In this document: positions 1 to 11,496 of the stretch, piece by piece | How the letters are laid out: every line of letters starts with the position of its first letter | Position numbering within the stretch: the stretch's first letter is position 1 | Assembly (NCBI GenBank): GCA_965112735.1 | Contig: OZ218951.1 | Location: 124,001 to 188,000, forward strand | Direction: 5' to 3' | Source: Phaeosaccion multiseriatum | Taxonomy: Eukaryota; Ochrophyta, other classes | DNA: 64,000 nucleotides | The notes under the pieces: model-generated | What the model saw: the letters and a program-made list of their open reading frames with translations, nothing else | Told to the model about the DNA's origin: nothing | The model's database searches: none | Translations under genes and position numbers: made by a program

Positions 1-84
1 TCCTCCCTTTCACCGCCCTTGGCCCTCCCTCCCTCAGCAGTCTAGCCCCGCTCCTCCCCCCCCTCGCCCTTCCTGCCCACCCAG

Positions 85-2065
85 AAAATTGGCATCATTC
101 ACATCGACCGCCACGCGGACATCCAGGAGAAGGACCTTGACGAGCGCATGCACACGACGCCCTACTTCCACGCCACCAACATCCCCAACGTGCCCGCCAA
201 GAACCTCGTGCAGATCGGCATCGGGGGCTGGCAGGTCAGTGCCTCGTGTCAGGCAGGCACTCAGTCAGTCAGTCAGTCAGGCAGTCAGGCAGTCAGTCAG
301 GCAGTCAGTCAGTCGGTCAATCACTCACTCACTCGCTCACTCATTCAGTCATATTCAGTCAGTCAGTCAGTCGGTCACTCACTCATTCAGCCACTCATTC
401 AGTCACTCATTCAGTCAGTCAGTCAGTTGGTCAGTCAGTCATTTAGTCAGTCGCTCAGTCGGTCAGGCAGGCCTGTGAGGCTTTTTCTTTGTCTTCCTCT
501 CCTCTCTATTTCTCTACGTGATGCTCTCTCTCTTGCATTTCTATTTCTCTCTAGTCCTGCCCCCCCCAGTGTTGCTCAGGCCGTGTGCCCCTAACGTGGT
601 CTCTGTACTGCCCCGTATGCCTCTACTCTGTCTCATCTACTGCCCATTTGCCTCTGCTCAGGTGCCCCGCGCTGCCGTACCCAACATGCGAGACCGCTTC
701 ACCAACATCTTCACCATGCAGGACCTCGACGACCTCGGCCTGGACAAGGTACTTCTTACGTATGAGTGTGTATGTGTCGTGTGTATGTGTGTGAGTGTGC
801 ATGTGTGTGTATGTGTGAATGTGCATGTGTGTGTATATGTGTCGTGTGCATGTGTGTGTGTACGTGTGTGAGTGTGCATGTGTGTGTATGTGTGTGTGCT
901 TTCGTGTAGGTAGAGGAGAGCCTTGCCAGTGACGCATAAGGTCTGCCCTCCCTACTGCGGGACTTCGCTGCCTTCGACACATGTCGCTGAATCTTGCTTG
1001 CTACCCTGGGGCCTCACACACCGCTCAACACACACACACACACACACACACTCCACACAACACACAACACAAAAGGTGATCGAGATGGCTCTCGAGGCGG
1101 CGTGGGACGGCGTTGACGCGGTGTACCTCTCCTTCGATATCGACAGCTTGGACGCAGGGTGAGTGAGCTCTTCTTGCCTCCCTCTGTCTCTTCTGTGTCC
1201 CGTGCCCTGTCTGGGGACGACGCTGCCCTTGCTCCTCGCTCCTCTCACACCACACGCATCCCGTCCCCTGCCACCCCCTGCCACCCTCTGCCACCCCCTG
1301 CCACCCCCTGCCACCCCCTGCCATCCCCTGCCACCCCCTGCCATCCCCTGCCACCCCCTGCCATCCCCTGCCACCCTCTGCCATCCCCTGCCACCCCCTG
1401 CCATCCCCTGCCACCCCCTGCCACCCCCTGCCATCCCCTGCCATCCCCTGCCATCCCCTGCCATCCCCTGTCATGGACGACCACAGTTTCGTGCCCGGCA
1501 CCGGCTGGCCAGAGCCTGGGGGCTTGATGCCGAGAGAGGCGCACAAGATCGTCGGAGGAGTGGCCAAGGAAGGTGAGAGGGTCAGACAGTCACAGGAGTG
1601 CCCCAAGGAGGATGGGAGGAGAGGAAAGAGAGGGTGGAGGGGGACGGCGGTTTGAGACGACGAGATCGATATCGCTAGGCTTGTGTCTCATGTGACGGTG
1701 CCGCCTGCGGCCTCCGCCGTGCTTCTCTGATGCCCCCCCCTTTCCCTTCCTCCCCAGGCCTGTGCGGCATGGAGCTTGTGGAGGTGTCTCCCCCCTACGA
1801 CGTGGCTGACACCACCTCGCTGCAGGTAAGTGAAGTGGGGAGAAAGGGGGATGAGTAAGTCAGTGAGGAGAAGGTGACAATCCATGTAAGCCAAGCGCCC
1901 TTCCTCACTGTGCATGCACCACTGCTGCATCCCCCCTGCTGCATCCACCCTGCTGCATCCACCTAGGGCCTGCGAGTTATCGTGGAGACGATGGGGGCTC
2001 TCGTCGGCGCCGGAAAGATGGGCGCTCACAAGCACATCATTGACAAGGAGTGGACTCCTTTCTAA
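85..2065 (+). CDS. Ureohydrolase-family enzyme (arginase/agmatinase/guanidine hydrolase-like), 5' part missing
   Basis: Seen: six exons join in frame (85-234, 662-748, 1076-1158, 1487-1572, 1758-1825, 1967-2065) to give 190 residues plus TAA; the gene enters from the left edge and bases 1-84 look like a pyrimidine-rich intron end. The conserved metal-binding signatures are present: HIDRHAD near the start, then SFDIDSLDAG and, across a splice, FVPGTGWPEPGG. In this family these His and Asp residues bind the two metal ions that activate water to hydrolyse a guanidino group and release urea. The C-terminus ends GAHKHIIDKEWTPF. The family is certain; the substrate is not. Arginase, agmatinase, guanidinobutyrase and the Ni-dependent guanidine hydrolases all share the fold. 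DRHAD in place of the usual DAHxD, followed by a DLDERMHT stretch, recalls from memory the cyanobacterial guanidine hydrolase type; that assignment is inference. Introns are filled with CAGT, TGTG and CCATCCCCTG repeats. Confidence 0.88.
235..480 (+). repeat. CAGT/CACT tetranucleotide tract in ureohydrolase intron
   Basis: Imperfect runs of CAGT and CACT fill most of the first visible intron. Open frames here rich in Ser, Gln and His are artefacts of the repeat. Confidence 0.85.
1259..1470 (+). repeat. CCATCCCCTG / CCACCCCCTG 10-bp minisatellite in intron
   Basis: About twenty tandem copies of a 10-bp unit (CTGCCACCCC or CTGCCATCCC) occupy the intron between the SFDIDSLDAG and FVPGTGWPEPGG exons. 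It is related in sequence to the CACTGCCATCC family found throughout the window. Confidence 0.9.
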
Positions 2066-2685
2066 GCGGGTCCCAGAGGGCCCCAGAGCAGAGAGTGTCG
2101 GACAAAGTGTATTTTTATTGTATAGAATTTATGAAATACAATTGGGTCGGCGAAATGGCCTATCCGTCCGAACAGAAAGAGACCCAAAAAGGGGAAGAAT
2201 CCCTGTACAGTTTTCACACACGAGTCTGTACCGATACCGCTCCTATAGCTTTATCACTCTATATAATGATTGGTCATGGGGGGAGAAACTGAAAGACGTG
2301 AAAGTGTGTGGGTGGGTGCGGGTGTCGCGTGTGTGTGTGTGTGTTTGTGACGTACGTGACCACCAGCAGTGACAAAACCCGGATCACCAACACGCGACGA
2401 TTACGCGCCTATTTCGAATCTCTCACCATTTTGGTGGAGCCCGGTTTGCGGCCGTCCACCCTTGTTGGAGAGTGCTAACGACCCCGCTACTGGTTTTCTA
2501 ACCGAAGCGAGAAGAGGCTGAGGTACTGCTGAGTCGCGGCATCATCAGGCGTTGGCACGTCTCCTGGAGTTTCTAACGCTCAAATCCCTCTCAGCCTACG
2601 TGGGAGCGGCGCATTTTTCTCCCTTCCCTTTGTGTCTTGAGACCTCCAGACTGCCCTTCAGAGAGGGTAGGCGGCGTCGTACAGT
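2066..2685. other. Spacer between ureohydrolase and TPR gene 1
   Basis: Carries the 3' UTR of the ureohydrolase, AT-richer than the surroundings around 2105-2275, and the upstream region of the TPR gene. I see no further coding exon or RNA gene. A decayed relative of the first ~60 bases recurs near 4038, downstream of the copied last exon. Confidence 0.5.
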
Positions 2686-3624
2686 ATGTCTCCTACGCGA
2701 ACTAGTCGGAGGAGATCGGAAGCGTCGTTGGAAGTGAAACGGCCTCACCCAGCTGTCACAAGGAGGTCATCTATTGAGACTCGCTCTGCCACAAGGAGGC
2801 GCAGTCAAGGTGTGCTGCTCTCCCAAGTCGAATACAGGGAGGCGGAGGCGGAGGCTGAGGCGGAGGAGACGGAGCAGGAGAAGGGATGTGATGTGAATGA
2901 GGAGGAGGGCTGGGAGGAGTCGGAGACGTCGGGTCCGGCCCGCTCACTGCTTCTCCTCACCCTGCTCTGTCTCATCGTGTCGGGGGCGGCGGCTCTCAGC
3001 AGTTTTATCAATGCCCCAACAGCAAATGGGGCGGAGAAGTGGCGAAACCCCGCCGGAGGGGGGCGAGAAGGGTGGGCAGGCTACAACGGAACCGCCGGTG
3101 GGGAACAGGGCGGCGAGAGGGGGAGCAGGGAGGAGCAGCTCGCGTCGTCCCTGGTGGGCGCCTCTCTCCTGCACTCGGGATCTCCCTCTGCTGCCATCTT
3201 GGAGCTGCTGCGGGCCCAGGCCATGGGGCGCGAGGACCATCTCATCGAGTATAACCTTGGCGCGGCGTGGGCGCTGGTAAGGGACGGAGGCAGTGAAGGG
3301 GAAGAGGGTGAGTTTTCGCTGCAAAACGCGGGCGTGCAGGCGGTGTTGGCCTTTGAGAGGGCGGTGCGAATACAGCCCGCCCACCTCCCCGCGTGGGTGA
3401 ACCTGGGCGTGGCGCACATGCGGCAGGGCAAGCTCGATGATGCGGTCGCAGCCTTCCGGAGGGCCATCTTCCTCAGCGATGGGCTGCTCGACGCTGGGGG
3501 AGGAGGAGGAGGGGGAGTGAGCGGTGTGGCCTTAGCGGACGTGCCTGCGGTGAGGGGAGTGGCTGTGTCCAATTTAAACATTGTGCTGAGTGCGCAGAGC
3601 AGCGAGGGCGTGGGTGCGCAGTGA
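2686..3624 (+). CDS. Short TPR protein with N-terminal membrane anchor (TPR gene 1)
   Basis: Single-exon frame of 312 residues from ATG 2686. Seen: a basic/acidic N-terminus (MSPTRTSRRRSEASLEV), a hydrophobic segment about residues 85-107 (RSLLLLTLLCLIVSGAAAL) preceded by an acidic stretch, then a Gly-rich linker and, about residues 150-265, TPR-like helical pairs including VLAFERAVRIQPAHLPAWV and MRQGKLDDAVAAFRRAI. TPRs are protein-binding scaffolds; the segment before them suggests a membrane-tethered adaptor of unknown partner. The N-terminal third is a diverged relative of TPR gene 2 downstream, but residues from about 152 on are almost identical to exon 2 of that gene (342 bp with 4 differences). 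It therefore looks like a shortened mosaic that lost the middle of the larger gene together with its intron. Function not recognised. Confidence 0.75.
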   Translation: MSPTRTSRRRSEASLEVKRPHPAVTRRSSIETRSATRRRSQGVLLSQVEYREAEAEAEAEETEQEKGCDVNEEEGWEESETSGPARSLLLLTLLCLIVSGAAALSSFINAPTANGAEKWRNPAGGGREGWAGYNGTAGGEQGGERGSREEQLASSLVGASLLHSGSPSAAILELLRAQAMGREDHLIEYNLGAAWALVRDGGSEGEEGEFSLQNAGVQAVLAFERAVRIQPAHLPAWVNLGVAHMRQGKLDDAVAAFRRAIFLSDGLLDAGGGGGGGVSGVALADVPAVRGVAVSNLNIVLSAQSSEGVGAQ

Positions 3625-3912
3625 GGACACAGGCAGCAGGAGGGAGCAGGTCGAAGGGAGGAGGGGGGGGCGAGGCAGGACGGGGCTGTGACGCTGTTCG
3701 TTGGCTCTTAAATGACCCCCCTGGGGACCCTCTCGTGGAGGGTGTGGGGGTGTGGCCCCTGCCGCATGGCCGACACTTGCAGCCGCCCTGCACAAGCCCC
3801 CTGCAGGTGAGGAATTGAGGTGAAGGTCTTGGCCCACCCCGCCCCAACCGTGAGTACGTCAAGCCAGTTACTCACGTACGTGTGCCACGCCCATCTTACT
3901 GACTTGCTGCAG

Positions 3913-3995
3913 GCTCTGCGAATTCTCGTGGAGGCCATCAATCAGGGCTCTGCCTCGTGGGGAATGTGAGGATCGGTGCTCACAAGCAGTGCTCA
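3913..3995 (+). pseudogene. Decayed copy of the ureohydrolase last exon
   Basis: After a CTGCAG acceptor-like site, the sequence (GGCTCTGCGAATTCTCGTGG and onward to GGTGCTCACAAGCA) parallels the true last exon at 1967-2065 (GGCCTGCGAGTTATCGTGG to GGGCGCTCACAAGCA). Substitutions, small gaps and an in-frame TGA destroy the frame, and no other ureohydrolase exons lie nearby. It marks the border of a tandem duplication that carried the end of the enzyme gene plus the TPR gene. Confidence 0.7.
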
Positions 3996-4533
3996 CAAGC
4001 AGCGTTATTGGTTATTTAGAAGGGGCGAGGACGCCTTTCTATGCAGGGAGGCCGGAACGCCTCCAGAGAGGGGATCAGTGTGTACTTTGCTTTGTACACC
4101 TTGTTATTCTAACACTCGATTTGCGTAAGAATCGCCCAAATCGCAATAAATAAATGTTTTAGTCGAACTCAGGAAAATGACGCTGGGAGAAGCGCTAAAG
4201 CTCTTCGTGCAGCTCTTTGAGACGCCTACCGACACATAGTCTCTCGTCTTTCATTTTGAGGGTGAAAAATGACAATACATTATAAGTGCAAATCGAGGGC
4301 AAGTGTCGATGTCAAGTGTAAAAAAATTGGACCACCAACTTGTGAGGTTGGACTCTCGCTTGGAGCCCTCCAAGTGTTGACAACCTCCATTCCATGCGTA
4401 TTAACGTGATAAGGCAGCTGCAACGTTGGTATAAGCTGTAGTAGGTGGTTTATTTCCCCTCTCCCGTCCTTTGGATCCTTAGACCTCCGGATTACGGAGA
4501 TGTGGTGCATGATTCTTCTCCAACAATAGCAAC
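3996..4533. other. Spacer upstream of TPR gene 2
   Basis: About 540 bp, AT-richer than its surroundings (4090-4330), with no convincing exon. It begins with a weakly conserved counterpart of the region downstream of the ureohydrolase stop. Likely holds the promoter of the large TPR gene; no specific element is recognised. Confidence 0.4.
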
Positions 4534-7057
4534 ATGCCCGAGCGAAAGAATCGGAGGAAGTCAGAGTCATCCCTTGACGATGTGGCGATGGAGCGAAGGC
4601 GGACTCGCTCTGCCGCAACGAAGGGCAGTGCCCCTGTGCTCTCCAATTGGAGCACGGAAGACCACAACTCCGCACAGTGGGAGGTGGAGGAGAAGGAGCA
4701 GGAGAAAGTGTGTGAGGTGAATGGGGGGGGGCAGCAGGTCCGTGATGACTCTGAAACCTCGGGTCCATCCCGCTCGCTGCTGCTCCTCATTCTGCTCTGC
4801 CTCATGGTGTCGGGGGGCGCGGCTCTCAGCAGCGTCGTCAAGGCCCCAGCAGCTAATGGTGCGCAGGAGGGGCGGCCTGTGCTCCCCGCCGGAGGGCGGC
4901 GAGAAGTGTGGGTAGATCAACGAGTAGAGGGCGCTACTACGCCAGGCAACGGAACCGCCGGCCCTGCTGGCTCCGTCAAGGGTGACGGGGAGGCTGAGGG
5001 GCAGGGGCAGGAGGGGGGGCAAGTCCACACAGCAGTTGGTCATGTCTCAGGCTTGGACGAGGGCACTCCGGACACAGAGCACAGGGCAGGGGAGGGGGGC
5101 GATCGAGTGCCGTTGGATGGCTCTCAGGATGCAGAGCTAAGCGTAGAGGAGGGGAGCGATGATCGAGTCTCATTGGCGGGCAGCGAAGAGGCACACCAAA
5201 GGGCAGAGCGCATCGAGGAGGCAGTGCTGGGAGAAGAGGGTGGCGGCGGAGGAAACGCGACTGAGCAGCGCGCCTTCGAGGAAGCGCAGGGTGCTTCTGA
5301 TGGTGAAGGAGGCCCAGAGGAGAGGCTCAGCCCGGATGCTGACGGCGAGTATGTGCAGCCGCACGTGGAGACTTCTATGGATGTGCGCGGAGGTGCAGCA
5401 GCAGTTGGTGATATAACGGTAGGCCCGAGAGCCGCTCGAGATGAGGCAGTACGACTGGAGGGGGTCACTAAAACACCAGCAGGGACTCAGGAAGGGAGTG
5501 GCGCAGAGGTAGATGGGGTGCTATTCGAGGCGGCTGGAGAGAAGCACGACATTCAGCAGCACCAGGAGCAGCAGCAGGAGCAGCAAGAGCAGCAGGAGCA
5601 GCAGCAGGAGCAGCAAGAGCAGCAGCAGCAGCAGGAGGAGCAGGAGCAGCAGGAGCAGCAGCAGGAGGCAGCAGCACAAGGACAAGCCGGGGGAGTTGGT
5701 GTTCGGGAGGGGAAGGGAGGAAATGGAGGGGGAGGAGAGCTCGAGGAGGAGCAAGCGCAGCATGGGCAGCAAGAGGGGCAGCCGTTGGTGATACAGCAGC
5801 AGCAACAACAGCAGAGGGAGCGAAGCCTAGAAGAGGGGGGGTTGACACGGAGAAGGGGAAAGGAGGAGGACGAGGACGAGGACGAGGACGAGGCTGACCG
5901 CCAGCAGGGGCGAAGAGAGTACGAGCACGCGCAGGCGATGGCCCTGGGCAAGCTCCTCATGAGGCGTCGCCAGCCTGAAGAGGCCGTGCTCGCCTTCCGA
6001 GTGGCCAGCAGAGCCCTTCCCCTGTCCGCAGAGGCGCTCTTGCTGCTGGGGGAAAGCGCGAGGGCGCTGCATGCGGCAGGGCCGGGGGAGGGGATGGCAG
6101 GGGACGGGGAGCAGGCCCTGCTGGAGGCCAGGCAAGCTTGCCAGAGCGCCGCGGAGCTGAGGCCGCCCCACACAAGTGAGTCTGACGTGGCCACCTCTGG
6201 ACACCCCTTCTTCTTGCCTCCTTCCTGGCTTTGGGCCGTGGCTGTTGGTGCCCTATGTCGGTGTGCCCTCCCCTCTCCTCTCCTCTCTTCCCCTCACATG
6301 TATTCCCCCCTCCCCCTTGTCTTTGTCTGAGCAGTGCTGCGCCGGGCCCTCATGTGCGTGGGCCTCACAGAGCACTCCCTCGGCAACGCACAGGCCGCTA
6401 CCGAGGCCTTCTCCACCGCCAATACTCTCTCAAGCAGCGTGCCCAGTGACAGCAGCGCAGAGACCTCCCTCGTCAGCACCAGCCACTTGGGCAGCAGCGA
6501 CGAACAACTCGCGTCGTCCCTGGTGGGCGCCTCTCTCCTGCACTCGGGATCTCCCTCTGCTGCCATCTTGGAGCTGCTGCGGGCCCAGGCCATGGGGCGC
6601 GAGGACCATCTCATCGAGTATAACCTTGGCGCGGCGTGGGCGTTGGTCAGGGACGGAGGCAGTGAAGGGGAAGAGGGTGAGTTTTCGCTGCAAAACGCGG
6701 GCGTGCAGGCGGTGTTGGCCTTTGAGAGGGCGGTGCGAATACAGCCCGCCCACCTCCCCGCGTGGGTGAACCTGGGCGTGGCGCACATGCGGCAGGGCAA
6801 GCTCGATGATGCGGTCGCGGCCTTCCGGAGGGCCATCTTCCTCAGCGATGTGGTGATACAGCAACAGGGGCTGCTCGGCGAGGCTGGGGGCGAGGGGGGC
6901 GCTGGGCAGCTCCAGCCATCGGGAGACGGAAACGGGGGAGGCGGGAGCGGAGGGGGGGGGAGAGAGAGAGCGGAGTGGCCGTGACGGATGTGCCTGCGGT
7001 TCGGGCTGTGGCTGTGTCCAATTTAAAGGTTGTCATACAGCAGCGGCAGTTGATGAT

Positions 7058-7094
<37 letters not shown>

Positions 7095-10000
7095 CAGTTG
7101 GTGCTACAGCAGCAGGGCAGCGGAGAGGGGGCAGGCAGTGAGGTTCATTCGGGAGGCAGCAGCACGACTGGTGGGGGCCTTGTGGGGGGCAGCAGCACTG
7201 GACATGGCGACAGCGACAACGATAGCGACAACAATAACGGCAGCCGCGTTCTAAAATCCGCTGCATCATCATCATCATCATCATCACTATCATCATCATT
7301 ATCATCATCAGCTTTCCCTTCCCAGAGGGAGGAGGGGCTCGTAGCGACGACAGGAGAAGGTCGACAGCAGCAGCATGGGGGGGAGGAGGCAGCGAAGAAG
7401 GCGGAGCGGGAGGAGCAGGAAGAAGAGGTGGAGGAGGAACAGGATAAGGAGGAGCAGGAGGAGGAGGAAGAGGAGGAGCAGGAGAAGGAGGGTGCGAAGG
7501 CGAAAGAGTTAAGGGGCATCAGTGATGTGACAGACCAGGACATGATGGGACGCCAAGACGGCACTGGCGCAGATGAAGAGGGGCTTGAGATGGAGGAGGA
7601 GAGACTGATGGAACAGGAGGCTTTGCGAGTTGAGGAGGAAGAAGGGGAGAAGGGCGAGGATGGCGAGGATATTGAGGGACTCAAGGTAGAGGAGAAGAGC
7701 GATCACGGCAAGGAGGGACGGAAGGTAGAGGAGGAGGGGATGGAGATGAAGGAGGAGGAGGAGGAGGAGGAGAAGAAGCGCGAAGGTGCTAGACACACAT
7801 GCTCTGGGGAAGATGGTTTCCGAATCGAAGAGGAGGAGAATCAAGATGATACGGAAGAGAAGGACAACGAGGTTCTAGGAGTAGAAGAGAAGGTGGAGGA
7901 GGATGAGAGGGGGGAGGAGACAGGGCTTGAGGGGGCGGAGCATGTCGATGCGGCGGAGGTGGAGATAAAGGAAAAGCTTGAGACGAAGGATGTGATGGAG
8001 CAGAAGATGAAGGAGAACATGGATGACGAGAAGGAGGAGGATGAAGAGGAGGAGGCGCGAAAGGAGGAGCAGAAGGGGCACATACAGGAGGAGATGGAGG
8101 AGGAGGAGGAGGAGGAGGAGGAGGAGGAGGAGGAGACGAGGGGGAAGATAAGTGAAGAGAAACAGAAGCAGGACCTGGAGGAGCAGGTAGAGAAGGAAGA
8201 GGAGGAGGAGGAGGAGGAGGAGAGTAGACTTGAGGAGAATGCAAAGGAGGACAAGGAGGAGAAGATAGGGAAGGTGGACGAAGAGAAGGATGAGCAGGAG
8301 CAGGTTGAGAAGGAGAAGGAGCAGCTAGAGGAGGAGGAGGAGGAGGAGGAGGAGGAGGAGGAGGAGGAGGAGAAGAAGAAGAAGGAGCAGAAAGAAGAGG
8401 AAAAGGAGGAGGTAGCAGGGGAGGAGGAGGAGAAAGGACTTGACGTAAATCCGGAGGAAGCGGAGGAGGAGCTCAAGAGGAAGACTGATGAGGAAGAGGA
8501 AGAGGAGGCCGAGGAGGAGCAGCAAAAAGAAGAGGAGAAGGAGGAGGTAGAGGAGAAAGGACTTGACGTAAATGCGGATGATGACCTGAAGCGACAGACT
8601 CAGCAGCAGGAGGAGGAGGAGGAGGAAGAGGAGCCTGAGGAGGAGCAGCAGAAAGAAGAGGGGAAGAAGGAGGTAGATGAGGAGGCGGAGGAAGAGGAGA
8701 AAGGACTTGACGTAAATGCGGAGGATGACCTGAAGCGGCAGACTCAGGGGGAGGAGAAGGAGGAGGAAGAGGAGGAAGGACTTGACGTAAATGCGGAGGA
8801 TGACCAGAAGCGGCAGACTCAGCAGGAGGAGGAGGAGGATGAGGAGAAGGAGGAGGAGAAGGAGAAGGATATGGACGAGGAGGAGGAGCCCGAGGAGGAG
8901 CAGCAGAAAGAAGAGGAGAAGGAGGAGGTAGAGGAGGAGGCGGAGGAAGAGGAGAAAGGGCTTGACGTAAATGCGGAGGATGACCTGAAGCGGCAGACTC
9001 AGCAGGAGAAGAAGGAGAAGGAGGAGGAAGAGGAGCCCGAGGAGGAGCAGCAGAAAGAAGAGGAGAAGGGGGAGGTAGAGGAGGAGGCGGAGGAAGAGGA
9101 GAAAGGGGTTGACGTAAATGCGGAGGATGACCTGAAGCGGCAGACTCAGCAGGAGGAGGAGGAGGATGAGGAGAAGGAGGAGGAGAAGGAGAAGGATAAG
9201 GACGAGGAGGAGGAGCCCGAGGAGGAGCAGCAGAAAGAAGAGGAGAAGGAGGAGGTAGAGGAGGAGGCGGAGGAAGAGGAGAAAGGGCTTGACGTAAATG
9301 CGGAGGATGACCTGAAGCGGCAGACTCAGCAGGAGAAGAAGGAGAAGGAGGAGGAAGAGGAGCCCGAGGAGGAGCAGCAGAAAGAAGAGGAGAAGGGGGA
9401 GGTAGAGGAGGAGGCGGAGGAAGAGGAGAAAGGGGTTGACGTAAATGCGGAGGATGACCTGAAGCGGCAGACTCAGCAGGAGGCGAAGGAGAAGGAGGAG
9501 AAGGGGGAGGAAGAGGAGCCCGAGGAGGAGGAGCAGAAAGAAGAGGAGAAGGGGGAGGTAGAGGAGGAGGCGAAGGAAAAGGAGAAAGGACTCGACGTAA
9601 ATGCGGAGGATGACCTGAAGCGGCAGACTCAGGAGGCAGAGGAGGAGCAGAAGGGGCAGAGTGGTGAAAAGAAGGAGAAGGAGCAGGAGCAGCAGATAGA
9701 GGAGGAGAAGGAGGTGGAGGACGAGCAGCAGCAGGAGGACGAGGAGGGTACAGAGGACGGCCTTGGGGAGAAGGAGAAAGAGATGATGGAGGGAGGTGTC
9801 AAGGTGAAGGATGAAGGGGAGGAGACAGAGCCGAAGGATGAGGAGGACGGGTACCAAGCTGCCGGAAAAGATACCTCCGACGACCCTAAGGCGGAGGACA
9901 GCGCGGTGGGTGGCCCCGAGGAGGAGGGGGAGGGCGAGGAGAGCCCCGAGGAGGAGGAGGAAGAGGTCTCAAAGGAGGAGGAGGAGGAGGAGGAGGAGGA

Positions 10001-11454
10001 GGAGGAGGAGGAGGAGGAGGTCTCAAAGGAGAAGGAGGAGGAGGAAATGAAGGGGAATCTCGAGTTGAATGAGGAAGGGAAGGAGACGGAGGCGAAGAAT
10101 GAGGAGGAGAAGGAGACAGTAGAGGAGGAGAAGAAGGAGCAGGATGATGATGGATATCAGGTTCAGGAGGAGGAGAAGCAGATAGAGAAGGAGGAGGATG
10201 GCCTTGGGGAGAAGGAGAAGGTGGAGGGAGGTGTTGAGGTGAAGGGTGGAGGGGAGGAGACAGAGGCGAAGGATGAGGAGGAGGAGCACCGAGGTGCTGG
10301 ACAGGCGGCATCATCTACCTCTGAGGACATCGAGGGGAAGACGGAGGACAGCTCGGAGGGCGGCCCTAAGGCGGAAGAAGAGGGGGAGGAGGAGGAGGAG
10401 GAGGAGGAGGAGGAGGAGGAGGAGGAGGAGGAGGAGGAGGAAGAGGAGGAGGAGGAGGAAGAGGAGGAGGAGGAGGAGGAGGAGGAGGAGGAGGAGGAGG
10501 AGGAGGAGGAGGAAGGCTCCAAGGAGAAAGAGGAGGGCGGGGACGCAGCAGGGGCTCTCGGCGACTCGGTGGGCACAGAGTCAGCGGCTGCGGAGGACAG
10601 CTCGGAGACCTCTCAGCGTGACGCGACAGTGGATATCGAGGTATCGACAGTGGATATCGAGGTATCCACGGCGGATACCCAGGTGTCCCAGGCACATGTC
10701 GAGGTGTCTCAGGCGGATATCGATGCTGCGAAGAGCTTTGTTCGACTGGGCGAGGCGTACCTGAAGCAGGGCAAATCCAAGCTGGCGCTGAAGCAGTTTC
10801 AGAAGGCGCAGGCCAAGCACCCCTCCGACTGGGCAGCCGCACACAAGACCGCCCTGCTGCACGAGAGCGCGGGGGACACAAAGATGGCAGTGGATGTGCT
10901 AGCCTCGGATGTGCTCCCCCTGCTGCTCGGCGACTCCGGCGGTTTGGAGGCATTGCCACAAGAGGTGCTCGAATTCACTCACCGCCTGGCTGAGGCGCTT
11001 GGAGACGGAGACGGAGACGGAGAGGCCCGCGAGCTCAAGGAGAGGCTGCTGGGGCCGCTCAGGAGGGCGCAGGGGCAGGGGAAGGGGAAGGGGACTGATC
11101 GGACTGGGACTCGCGCCTCCTCAACTGCTGCCGACGATGCCAGTGCTGGTGCTGGTGCTACTGCTGGTGCTGGTGCTGGCGATGATAGTGCTGCAGCCAC
11201 ACCAACAGCTCATGCTGCTGTAGATGGGAAGGGCCTGCAGCGGGCTTCTTCGTCTGACGGCGGGGAGGGTGAGGGCAGGGAAGGGAGGCGGGAAGAAAGG
11301 GAGGGAGGCGTGGAGGGGCGAGAGGGTGGGCAGCCGCAGAGGCCACAGGAGCACCAACAGCAGCAGGAGAGACGGCGGCAGCAGCTGCAACAGGAGCAGC
11401 AGGAGCTAATGCAGCAGCAACTGGAGAGGCAGCGGCAGCAGCAGAAGCAAAAGA

Positions 11455-11496
<42 letters not shown>

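Noticed and set aside
8325-9857. 510-codon antisense frame rich in Leu
   Set aside because: Mirror image of the Glu/Lys-coding repeat; the sense frame joins to TPR sequence at both ends, the antisense has no recognisable domain or splice support.
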